DNA of 5,472 bases from Bacillota bacterium (GCA_021792015.1 JAJYVM010000281.1:1-5472); one strand, 5' to 3'; shown: positions 1 to 5,472, numbered from the stretch's first letter. The notes: a model not told the origin generated them from the sequence alone. Numbers and translations: made by a program.

Positions 1-1401
1 GCCGAGCCCCGGTACCCGTAGCGGCGGCACCCACTTCTGGGGACTGCCGCCCTGACGCCGATCGACGGCGTGCCGGGTGGACGTCAGGTCGTCGGGCAGT
101 CCGCGCCGGGAGAGGCATCCCTGGGGCACGGGGCCGCCCAGCGTGCGCTCCCAGGGAGACGGGTTGAAGATGACCAGGGCGTCTTGTGCGTTGTGGGGGA
201 TCCTGCGCGCGAGATCCGCCACCGCGTCCCGCTGCAGCAGCAGGCTGAGGCTGCGGGCCTGATAGGCGCAGTGCGCCTTGTGGTTCCATTGTGCCGCGGC
301 GTCCTCGTGTTCTGGTGCGCGCACAGACAGGTCGGCGCCCCAAGTGTGCTCGTCCCAGAGGTGCAGCGCCTGCCAGGCCTCCGTGCGCAGGGCCGCCCGC
401 CGGTCGGCCGCGCCGCTGCCCCCCGGCAGGGGATCGGCCGCCTCGCCGGGGGGTGCGGCGGCAAACGCGTCGGCGGTGCGCAGGCGGCTCCGGCTCTGGC
501 GGTTCATGGCCTGTTCCGCTGCCGAGGAGATCGCGCCGAAATTCCAGAAGTCGGTCCAGTCGCCGCGGTGCACGGGGAGGTGGGCAGCGGCGGCGCGCAC
601 CGCCGCCCACCACTGCCCGGGCAGCGCGATGCGCAGGTGCGGCGTGTTCCCCGCGGCGTTCCACCGGCGGACGAACTCGGGCAGGCGTGGATCGGCTGAG
701 CCGTTGTCGCCGAAGGCGTGCGTGAGCTGGACCGCGATGCAGGGCAGCGGCCAGCCCTTGCGTTCCAGGCGCCGTTCCACGTCCGCCCAGGACCGGCGAA
801 AGTGGTCGGGATCGTGGGGAATCCCCAGCCCGTTGCCGAACATGTAGTGCCAGCCGTTGAAGGTCAGAAGCCGCCGTCCCGTGGGCCCTTCCCACCAGAA
901 TACGTCCGGCCGGTCCAGCGGCGCGCCGCCGAAGTGCTCGTTGATGGCCATGCTGAACGCCTCGATCCCGGCGTCCAGCAGGACGTCAACGGCCGGCCAG
1001 TTGTGGCCGTTGACGTCGCAGTTCATGCCGTGGCGGACGGTCAGGCCGTAGCGGGTGCGCAGGAGGGCCAGGGGCTGGAGGGTCTCGATGAGTTGATCGG
1101 TATCCAGGAGCGGGGTGAGGTTGGCCAGCATGCCCGTCACCTCCACCCGCCCGGCACGTTCCAGTCGCAGCAGGCGCTCGACCTGCCGAGTGGGGGCCCG
1201 CTCCAGCCAATGCAGGAGGGGAGCGGTCGTCTCCACCGTCCAGCGGAAGGCGTCGGCGGCCCCGTCCGCCCCCTGCTCGGCCAGGTCCAGCGCCGCGTCG
1301 AGGAAGCGGCACTCCAACTCCCACACGACCGGCTGGTCGTGGGTGTAGCCGATGTCGGTGTGGCTGTGGTGGATGAGATATATCGTGTCCACGCCTTGCA
1401 T
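1..1401 (-). CDS. Glycoside hydrolase family 38-type alpha-mannosidase-like enzyme, N-terminal part (3' end beyond the left edge)
   Basis: This is the first 467 codons of a retaining, zinc-dependent alpha-mannosidase-like glycosidase; the reading frame is open to base 1. Near the N-terminus is HHSHTDIGYT (residues 11-20), the family 38 HxD zinc motif (His14, Asp16). Asp129 in GMNCDVNG is the likely zinc-binding nucleophile, and His352 in WDEHTWG the likely fourth zinc ligand. From about residue 408, LVIFNPSPWER resembles the entry into the C-terminal beta domains, so several hundred residues are probably missing. There is no signal peptide or membrane segment at the start, suggesting a cytoplasmic enzyme acting on imported oligosaccharides or glycosides. 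The start at 1401 rather than 1407 is chosen because GGAGG lies 6 nt before it but directly abuts the 1407 ATG. The motifs diverge from classical alpha-mannosidases, so the substrate is uncertain; it could belong to the related DUF5054-like group. It is on the same strand as the helicase pair, 358 bp downstream of it. Confidence 0.85.
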   Translation of the reverse strand, partial: MQGVDTIYLIHHSHTDIGYTHDQPVVWELECRFLDAALDLAEQGADGAADAFRWTVETTAPLLHWLERAPTRQVERLLRLERAGRVEVTGMLANLTPLLDTDQLIETLQPLALLRTRYGLTVRHGMNCDVNGHNWPAVDVLLDAGIEAFSMAINEHFGGAPLDRPDVFWWEGPTGRRLLTFNGWHYMFGNGLGIPHDPDHFRRSWADVERRLERKGWPLPCIAVQLTHAFGDNGSADPRLPEFVRRWNAAGNTPHLRIALPGQWWAAVRAAAAHLPVHRGDWTDFWNFGAISSAAEQAMNRQSRSRLRTADAFAAAPPGEAADPLPGGSGAADRRAALRTEAWQALHLWDEHTWGADLSVRAPEHEDAAAQWNHKAHCAYQARSLSLLLQRDAVADLARRIPHNAQDALVIFNPSPWERTLGGPVPQGCLSRRGLPDDLTSTRHAVDRRQGGSPQKWVPPLRVPGLG

Positions 1402-1407
1402 GTCCAT

Positions 1408-1412
1408 CCTCC
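1408..1412 (-). promoter_or_regulatory. Shine-Dalgarno site of the glycosidase gene
   Basis: On the minus strand the leader reads GGGGAGG immediately before ATGGACATG. GGAGG (1408-1412) has no spacing to the ATG at 1407 but an ideal 6-nt spacing to the in-frame ATG at 1401. This decides the start in favour of 1401 and removes two residues from the longest frame. Confidence 0.75.
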
Positions 1413-1424
1413 CCTGTCTCCCGC

Positions 1425-1538
1425 CCAGGGACCCGGCAAAGTCGTCCAGTGGGCCAAGCGGCGGGGGGCCCGGACGGTCGAGACCCACACACGCTGGTGG
1501 TGGGCACCCGCCCTGACGTGACTTTGCCGGGATCCTGG
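1425..1538. repeat. Long imperfect inverted repeat, 19-bp arms around a 76-nt centre
   Basis: The left arm 1425-1443 and the reverse complement of the right arm 1520-1538 match at 17 of 19 positions. The inner 12 are exact (CCCGGCAAAGTC at 1432-1443, GACTTTGCCGGG at 1520-1531). The centre can form two further short stems, 1451-1455 with 1467-1471 and 1484-1488 with 1500-1504, so as RNA the 114 nt could fold into a three-way junction. On the minus strand it ends 12 nt before the glycosidase Shine-Dalgarno. It could be a structured leader, a regulator site or the remains of a miniature transposable element; the sequence alone does not decide. Confidence 0.65.
1469..1480. repeat. 12-bp inverted repeat, left copy (partner at 1724-1735)
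   Basis: CCCGGACGGTCG here is the exact reverse complement of 1724-1735. The two copies are about 243 bp apart and both lie inside the intergenic gap; this one sits in the centre of the 1425-1538 inverted repeat. It may be a coincidence of GC-rich sequence or a pair of protein sites. Confidence 0.5.
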
Positions 1539-1544
1539 TCTCCA

Positions 1545-1563
1545 GCCGCCGGGGCGCCCACCC
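1545..1563. repeat. 19-bp direct repeat, copy 1
   Basis: GCCGCCGGGGCGCCCACCC occurs exactly here and again at 1742-1760, a spacing of 197 bp. The flanking bases differ on both sides, so the identity is sharply bounded. It includes the self-complementary octamer GGGCGCCC. Confidence 0.65.
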
Positions 1564-1580
1564 GCGTCGGACACAGTCCC

Positions 1581-1620
1581 GGCGGCAGGGGGCGGGGCGC
1601 CCGATCCGAAGCCTGCTGCC
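1581..1620 (-). terminator. Candidate GC-rich hairpin downstream of the helicase operon
   Basis: Bases 1581-1589 can pair with 1612-1620 in a 9-bp stem; on the minus strand one pair is an A-C mismatch. The loop is about 22 nt, with no following U-tract. In a genome this rich in G+C such a hairpin could terminate or attenuate transcription coming out of the partner gene, but it is not a canonical intrinsic terminator. A shorter hairpin (GCGCC/GGCGC, 1737-1741 with 1750-1754) lies just after the stop codon. Confidence 0.25.
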
Positions 1621-1723
1621 GTGCCCACGGCGTCACCGGCCCTTTCCGCCCGGCTGCCGTCCGCGGGGGGTGCGTTCGGTCGCAGCGCGCGCGGCAGAGG
1701 TCACAGGCGCTGACGGGCGCGGG

Positions 1724-1735
1724 CGACCGTCCGGG
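1724..1735. repeat. 12-bp inverted repeat, right copy (partner at 1469-1480)
   Basis: CGACCGTCCGGG is the exact reverse complement of 1469-1480. It lies about 25 bp beyond the stop codon of the helicase partner gene (minus strand sense). Confidence 0.5.
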
Positions 1736-1741
1736 AGCGCC

Positions 1742-1760
1742 GCCGCCGGGGCGCCCACCC
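1742..1760. repeat. 19-bp direct repeat, copy 2
   Basis: This is the second exact copy of the 1545-1563 sequence. It overlaps the last base of the stop codon (TAG, 1762-1760) of the helicase partner gene, so the repeat begins precisely where coding ends. Confidence 0.65.
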
Positions 1761-4039
1761 TACCAGGGACTGGCCACGAAGAGTTGGAGGGCCCTGTTCA
1801 GTTGCGTCGCGCTCGCCCGAACCGCTGCCGCATCCACTCCGAAGTCCTTGGCCAGGCCGGTGTACGTCGGTCGCAACGCGGCCATGCGTCCCACCACGTG
1901 CACAAGCCCTGCGGCGGCGGCATCCGCGCCGCCACCCGACTCCCGCTCGCCCGGCCGGAGCCGGCGCCAGGAGGCGACACAACGGAGGAAGAACGGCAGT
2001 CCGAGGTTCGGCCGAGCCTTATCCCACAGCGCCTCCTCCACCGGGTCCAGGTCGCCGCGGGGCGGCGGCGCGCCCTCGAACAGGCGGGTGGCCACCTCGG
2101 GCCGCAGCGCGCCGCGGGGGGGCAGGGCGGGGCCGAAGCAGTCCCGGCACGGGAGGAGTTCGGAGAAGGCCGCGACAGGAGCGGCGGACGCCCAGCGCAG
2201 GGTGAAGGCGTACAATGTTCGGCCCGCCCGCAGCGCTCCAGAGACCGCGCAGGGCAACAGGGGATCCTCGACGATCGGTCCCAGGCGGGCCTCGTCCGGC
2301 GGTACGCCAAGCGGTAGGCCCACGGTCAGCAGCGGTCCCGCCCGTCCCCAGAGAGCGGTGGCCACCGCCAGCGGGGACTGCCGGGCGATCGCGGCGGCGG
2401 GTGGGACGCCCGCAGCGGCCAGGCTGCGCAGAAAGGCGAAAGCGGCCTGTTGACGGAGGCGTTCGCCCTGATCGCCTGGGGTCGCGCCGCGCGCGGCCGG
2501 ACGGCCGCCGCGGTCAAGCGGCACCGCGGGTCGCGTACGCCCGGGCGCCGCCGGGTGCCGGGCGTGCGCGACGTCGGGGTCGGGCCTGAAGCCGCCCGGC
2601 CCTCCGGAGCGCATGGCGGCGACTTGTTGTCCGGGCGCGCCCTTCCGGGTCGCGCCTACCGATCGGGGCGCAGGCGTTGAGGGGGCCGCCGTCTGTCCGT
2701 GCCGGACCCTGTTCGGCGCCGCCCCGGCATTCGCCACGGCACCGCCTGTCTCTGTGGCCCCGGCATTCGCCACGGCGGCCTCCCGCAGCGCCGCCTCCGC
2801 CTCGCGGCCGCAGGCCGCCTCCGGCGGGTCGGTGGCGTCTGCGCTGCGCATCCCCTGCGACGTCCCGGCTGCCGTCCCGTTCCGCCGGGCCGGCCACACC
2901 CGCGGCGGGGCCCCCTGCCGGTGGCCCGTCTCGCCCATATCTCGGTCCGGCTCCTCCGCGGATCCCGCAGCTCCCCCCCCCGGATCGCGGGATGCGTGGG
3001 GGGGCAGGCAGCGGGCGCAGCCGAGGGCCTCTCGCCCCGCAGACAGCGCGTCCTCGGACCCGCAGCGGGGGCACGCCGCCGGCACGAAGTCCCCCGCATG
3101 CAGCGACCAGCAGAGAGCAAACGGGAAGCGGCGTTCGCCGCGCCGCACCCAGACCGGGAAATAGATCGCCGGAGCCAGGAGCAGGTGCAGCCGGAAGCGT
3201 TGCAGGTCGTGTCGCGGCCGAAACTTGTCCGCAATCTCCAGGAGCCGCCGCTCCCGCTCGGCGGCCGTGACCTCGGCCTGACGGTCGAGCAGCGCCTGCC
3301 GTTCCGGTGGCGCGCCCTCGCGCCGGCGCGCGGCGGCGGCCAGCACCGCCGCGTAGTAGGCCTCCACCCGCTCCCGTTCGCCGCGGCGCGCCGCCTGGGC
3401 CTGCCGGGCCAGCTCCTCGCCCCGAACCGCAGCGCGCTCCTGCAGCAGGGCGTCCGCCGCCGCCAGCGCCACGTCCAGCCGCGGCTGCAGGATCGGGTGG
3501 AGTGCGTCCCCCCCCTCCGCGCCGGGCACCTCCCGCCAGCGCCGGATCTGGGCTTCGGGGAGGCTGAGGCCGGTGCGGGCGTCCACCCACGCCTCCAGCC
3601 GCTCCTGGAACTGCTCGTCCAGGGTGTGCGTGCACAGGGCCCCGACCCGCAGCAGCGGGACGAAGACCGGTGCGGGCGTGCCGGCGGGATCGATGCGCCC
3701 GTGCTCGACCGGGATGCGCTGCCGCGCCCGCGCGAGCAACACCCCCGGATCCGGTGGCAGCGGTCTGGGCCAGGGGAGCCAGACCAGACCGGAGTCGCCT
3801 GCCCGGAGCGTCGCGGAGACGGCGCGCTCCAGCACTGGATGGCCCGGGGTGAGGAGCACGGCCCCCTCCTCGTCGGCCACTTCGGGGTCGGAGGTGATGG
3901 GCAGGGTTTCCGGGGCGCCGAGTTCGGCCTGCAGCGCGGGGGGCAGGATGGCCAGCGCCTGGTCGGGACCCTCCTCGACAGCTGCGCCACGCGCCTCCGC
4001 GAAGCGCAGCAGGAAGTTGTACGCCGCGTCCGTGCTCAT
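1760..4039 (-). CDS. Helicase-partner protein, YqhG-like N-terminal half with zinc ribbon, long linker and C-terminal helix-turn-helix
   Basis: A 759-residue protein coupled to the SNF2 helicase by an ATGA overlap. Residues 1-170 resemble, from memory, the YqhG-type proteins encoded next to YqhH helicases; the LLTPGHPVLERAV stretch (62-74) also recalls the segment following the motor in single-chain RapA-like proteins. Residues 185-275 are Arg/Glu/Ala-rich and probably coiled coil, then comes a hydrophobic stretch (279-298, LQRFRLHLLLAPAIYFPVWV). Cys323-Pro-Arg-Cys326 and Cys341-Ala-Arg-Cys344 form a zinc ribbon. Residues 350-525 are a disordered-looking linker. Residues 526-759 are an unrecognised domain with another CRDC (631-634) and a helix-turn-helix-like end. 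Length is well over the roughly 260 residues I recall for YqhG. No signal peptide or transmembrane helix is evident, so it is likely cytoplasmic. Its function is unknown; helicase adaptor or nucleic-acid binding is inference. Confidence 0.85.
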   Translation of the reverse strand: MSTDAAYNFLLRFAEARGAAVEEGPDQALAILPPALQAELGAPETLPITSDPEVADEEGAVLLTPGHPVLERAVSATLRAGDSGLVWLPWPRPLPPDPGVLLARARQRIPVEHGRIDPAGTPAPVFVPLLRVGALCTHTLDEQFQERLEAWVDARTGLSLPEAQIRRWREVPGAEGGDALHPILQPRLDVALAAADALLQERAAVRGEELARQAQAARRGERERVEAYYAAVLAAAARRREGAPPERQALLDRQAEVTAAERERRLLEIADKFRPRHDLQRFRLHLLLAPAIYFPVWVRRGERRFPFALCWSLHAGDFVPAACPRCGSEDALSAGREALGCARCLPPHASRDPGGGAAGSAEEPDRDMGETGHRQGAPPRVWPARRNGTAAGTSQGMRSADATDPPEAACGREAEAALREAAVANAGATETGGAVANAGAAPNRVRHGQTAAPSTPAPRSVGATRKGAPGQQVAAMRSGGPGGFRPDPDVAHARHPAAPGRTRPAVPLDRGGRPAARGATPGDQGERLRQQAAFAFLRSLAAAGVPPAAAIARQSPLAVATALWGRAGPLLTVGLPLGVPPDEARLGPIVEDPLLPCAVSGALRAGRTLYAFTLRWASAAPVAAFSELLPCRDCFGPALPPRGALRPEVATRLFEGAPPPRGDLDPVEEALWDKARPNLGLPFFLRCVASWRRLRPGERESGGGADAAAAGLVHVVGRMAALRPTYTGLAKDFGVDAAAVRASATQLNRALQLFVASPW
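1793..1864 (-). other. Helix-turn-helix-like segment at the C-terminus of the helicase partner
   Basis: Residues 726-749 include GLAKDFGVDAAAV. They match the classical helix-turn-helix spacing: Ala730, Gly734 four residues later, and Val740 six after that, with Leu729, Phe733 and Val735 as core positions. This suggests DNA contact at the very end of the protein. It is a pattern match by eye, not a family assignment. Confidence 0.5.
2465..2992 (-). other. Low-complexity linker region of the helicase partner
   Basis: Residues 350-525 are dominated by Ala, Gly, Pro, Arg and Thr, with almost no large hydrophobic residues, as expected for a disordered linker. Third codon positions carry visibly more A and T than the flanking domains. 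The stretch starts with a 9-G run on the coding strand and contains a 36-bp tandem repeat. The frame stays open throughout, so the upstream and downstream halves are joined in the sequence as given. Confidence 0.65.
2721..2776 (-). repeat. In-frame tandem repeat (20-bp identical copies, 36-bp period)
   Basis: Bases 2721-2740 and 2757-2776 are identical (GCCCCGGCATTCGCCACGGC on the plus strand). The 36-bp offset is exactly 12 codons, giving AVANAGA twice (residues 422-428 and 434-440) in the linker of the helicase partner. It is probably a recent local duplication in unconstrained sequence. Confidence 0.8.
3008..3073 (-). other. Four-cysteine zinc ribbon within the helicase partner
   Basis: The segment encodes CPRC (residues 323-326) and CARC (341-344), separated by 14 residues with Gly at 327, 335 and 340. 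This is the spacing of a small zinc ribbon. Such ribbons commonly bind nucleic acid or RNA polymerase. It sits at the end of the YqhG-like half, directly before the linker. Confidence 0.75.
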
Positions 4040-5472
4040 GCGTCCCCCTCCGTGAGCGGCAACAGGGCGTCTCCGTCGGCGCGGGTGCGCAGGTAAGCGG
4101 CGCGCGCCTCGGCCAGACGGGTGCCCAGTTCCTCCATGCGTCCGGCGAACTCCTCGTCGTCGCGGCTGTGCACGTGGTGCTCGAATACCGCGGCCTCGAA
4201 GTCGAAGTCGTCGTCGATGCGGCCGAGGATCATGTCCAGTTCCCCGACCACCAGTTCGAAGAGGTTGATCTTGGATTCCAGCACCGAGAGGATGCGGTCC
4301 TCCAGTGTGCCGCGCGCCACAAGGTTGTGCAGGACGACGTCGTGCTCTTGGCCGATGCGGTGGATGCGGCCGAGGCGCTGCTCGATCTGCATCGGGTTCC
4401 ACGGCAGGTCGAAGTTCACCATCACGTGGCAGAACTGGAGGTTGCGCCCCTCACCGGCTGCCTCTGTGGTCAGCAGCACGGGGATGTCGCCGCTCCACGC
4501 GGCTATGACGGCGTCCTTGTCCCGGCGGCCCAGACCCCCGTGGTAGGCCACCACTTCGATGCCGGCGGCGCGCACCGTCCGGACCAGGAAATCCAGCGTC
4601 GCGCGGAAACCGGTGAAGACCACCACCTTTTCCCCCTGCGCCAGGTGGCGGCGCAGCAGCGTCAGCAGCGCATCGGCCTTGGCGGTGGCCGGCGGGGCAT
4701 CCGCGGTCGCCACGGCACGCAGGTGGGCGGCCCGTTCCGCCAGGGCGGCCGGGCTGCTGCCCGCCAGGCGCTGCAGGGTGCGCAGCGCCATCGTTTCGGC
4801 GGGGCGCGCGCCCGCGCCCGCCGACCGGACGTGTGCGCTGACGGCGGCATACAGGGCCGCCTCCTCCGGGGTGGGGGAAACGCGGTGCGTCTCCGCGAGG
4901 CGGCGGGGAAGCATCACCTCCACCTCGCTGCGGCGGTGCCGCACCATCACCTCCCGCATGCGCTGCTGGAGCGCGGATAGGTTGCGCACCGAACCGGCCG
5001 TGCCGGCCGCCCCGTAGGTCTGTCGAAACTCGGCGGGGGTGCCCAACTGGCCCGGTCGGACCAGGTTCACCAGGTGGTAGAGTTCCTCCAGGCGGTTCTC
5101 GACGGGCGTCGCCGTCAACAGCAGCATGTAGCGCGCGGAGAGGGACTTGGCCAGCAGGGCGGAGGCGCTGCGCGGGTTCTTCAGGCGGTGCGCCTCGTCG
5201 ACAACCACCAGGTCCCACGGCACCGCCGCGGCGGCCTCGCGATGCGGGCTGCGGCGCGCGGCCGCCAGGGAGGCCAGCACGACGGGGGCCTCCCAGGGAC
5301 GCTCGGCCGCCTGCCAGGCGGGGCTGCCCTGCACCAGGCAGGGCAGGACGAACTTGCGATCGAGCTCCTCGGCCCACTGGCCCACAAGCCCGGCGGGGAC
5401 CAGGATCAGGATGCGTGCCGCCAACCGGCGCATGAACAGTTCACTGGCGACCAGGCCCGCCTCGATAGTCTT
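4036..5472 (-). CDS. SNF2/RapA-type DEAH-box helicase, YqhH-like, C-terminal 478 residues (start beyond the right edge)
   Basis: An ATP-dependent nucleic-acid translocase of superfamily 2. Both RecA-like lobes are present apart from the extreme N-terminal part. Numbering from the right edge, the frame begins inside motif I with KTIEAGL (1-7), so the edge cuts the Walker A loop. Motif Ia is ILILVPAGLVGQW (21-33) and motif II is VVVDEAHRLKN with DEAH at 92-95. Motif III is LLLTATPVENR (117-127), motif IV KVVVFTGFR (282-290), motif V TTEAAGEGRNLQ (335-346) and motif VI QRLGRIHRIGQ (365-375) with arginine fingers. All catalytic motifs visible are intact. The tail ESKINLFELVVGELDMIL (399-416) is the kind of segment seen in YqhH-like bacterial SNF2 proteins rather than chromatin remodellers. 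A likely cytoplasmic role is transcription recycling or DNA repair (inference). The stop codon overlaps the start of the partner gene, so the two are translationally coupled. Confidence 0.93.
   Translation of the reverse strand, partial: KTIEAGLVASELFMRRLAARILILVPAGLVGQWAEELDRKFVLPCLVQGSPAWQAAERPWEAPVVLASLAAARRSPHREAAAAVPWDLVVVDEAHRLKNPRSASALLAKSLSARYMLLLTATPVENRLEELYHLVNLVRPGQLGTPAEFRQTYGAAGTAGSVRNLSALQQRMREVMVRHRRSEVEVMLPRRLAETHRVSPTPEEAALYAAVSAHVRSAGAGARPAETMALRTLQRLAGSSPAALAERAAHLRAVATADAPPATAKADALLTLLRRHLAQGEKVVVFTGFRATLDFLVRTVRAAGIEVVAYHGGLGRRDKDAVIAAWSGDIPVLLTTEAAGEGRNLQFCHVMVNFDLPWNPMQIEQRLGRIHRIGQEHDVVLHNLVARGTLEDRILSVLESKINLFELVVGELDMILGRIDDDFDFEAAVFEHHVHSRDDEEFAGRMEELGTRLAEARAAYLRTRADGDALLPLTEGDA
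4044..4051 (-). promoter_or_regulatory. Shine-Dalgarno site of the helicase partner gene
   Basis: The minus strand reads GGAGGGGG-ACGC-ATG, inside the last codons of the helicase gene. The core GGAGG lies 7 nt from the ATG at 4039. It rules in that start against the upstream ATG at 4402, whose added 121 residues are Arg/Pro/Gly-rich out-of-frame translation of the helicase gene. Confidence 0.8.

Larger units (their letters stand above)
1402..1759. other. Repeat-rich intergenic region without a convincing gene
   Basis: This gap lies between the stop of the helicase partner gene and the glycosidase start. Frames open here on either strand are low-complexity Pro/Arg/Gly translations with no recognisable motif and no coherent start, so I call no gene. 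No tRNA, no CRISPR and no AT-rich -10/-35 pair is visible. What it does hold is structure: a long imperfect inverted repeat (1425-1538), a 19-bp direct repeat (1545 and 1742), a 12-bp inverted pair (1469 and 1724), and GC-rich hairpins near 1581-1620 and 1737-1754. On the minus strand it would be the 5' leader and promoter region of the glycosidase gene and the 3' end of the helicase operon. Confidence 0.7.

Noticed and set aside
1402..1407. ATG at 1407 as the glycosidase start
   Set aside because: The GGAGG directly abuts it, leaving no spacing; the in-frame ATG at 1401 has the usual 6-nt spacing.
718..1521. 267-codon plus-strand frame over the glycosidase start
   Set aside because: The complementary minus frame contains clear GH38 motifs and a good ribosome site, so this plus frame is an antisense shadow.
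1425..1538. Known structured RNA (T-box, SRP RNA, 6S RNA, TPP-type riboswitch) for the inverted repeat
   Set aside because: None of the conserved sequence motifs of these classes that I know is present; only the fold is suggestive.
1402..1759. tRNA gene, CRISPR array or sigma-70 promoter in the intergenic gap
   Set aside because: No T-arm consensus, no regularly spaced repeats (only single pairs), and no TTGACA/TATAAT-like pair in this GC-rich stretch.
1449..2453. 334-codon plus-strand frame across the intergenic gap into the partner gene
   Set aside because: Low-complexity translation with no domain or ribosome site; it runs antisense to clear minus-strand coding.
2699..4096. 465-codon open frame on the plus strand, antisense to the helicase partner gene
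   Set aside because: No recognisable motif, Arg/Pro/Gln-rich translation, and it mirrors the codon phase of the minus-strand gene. High G+C makes such antisense frames common.
4040..4402. N-terminal extension of the partner gene to an ATG at 4402
   Set aside because: The added 121 residues are a Pro/Arg/Gly-rich off-frame reading of the helicase gene; the ATG at 4039 has a proper Shine-Dalgarno and an ATGA overlap.
4168..4980. 270-codon plus-strand frame antisense to the helicase
   Set aside because: The minus strand carries intact helicase motifs II to VI here; the plus translation is a mirror with no motif.

Overview
The window is very G+C-rich (about three quarters by eye), and all three genes I can support lie on the minus strand, so read it from right to left. 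Both gene starts inside the window have strong GGAGG-type ribosome binding sites. The helicase/partner pair resembles the YqhH-YqhG pair of Bacillus. Together these features suggest a high-GC Firmicutes-like or other Gram-positive, perhaps thermophilic, environmental bacterium. That assignment is inference; nothing here fixes the taxon.

Layout. (1) 5472-4036: the C-terminal 478 residues of an SNF2/RapA-type DEAH helicase. Its start lies outside the window, and the right edge cuts exactly through the Walker A motif. (2) 4039-1760: a 759-residue protein whose ATG overlaps the helicase stop codon (ATGA). Its N-terminal half resembles the YqhG-type helicase partner family. This is followed by a four-cysteine zinc ribbon, a long Ala/Gly/Pro/Arg-rich linker with a 36-bp tandem repeat, and an unrecognised C-terminal domain ending in a helix-turn-helix-like segment. 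(3) 1759-1402: an intergenic stretch of about 360 bp with no convincing gene but unusually rich in exact repeats, including a 114-bp stem-like inverted repeat just upstream of the next gene. (4) 1401-1: the N-terminal 467 residues of a family 38-type glycoside hydrolase (alpha-mannosidase-like), running off the left edge.

How the parts fit. The helicase and its downstream partner almost certainly form one translationally coupled unit: an ATP-driven nucleic-acid translocase plus a partner that could supply DNA, RNA or RNA-polymerase contacts through the zinc ribbon and terminal helix-turn-helix. The glycosidase is on the same strand but separated by the repeat-rich gap. It has no evident functional link and may have its own promoter or leader control.

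The items most worth a second look are the extended architecture of the helicase partner and the structured, repeat-rich leader in front of the glycosidase gene.
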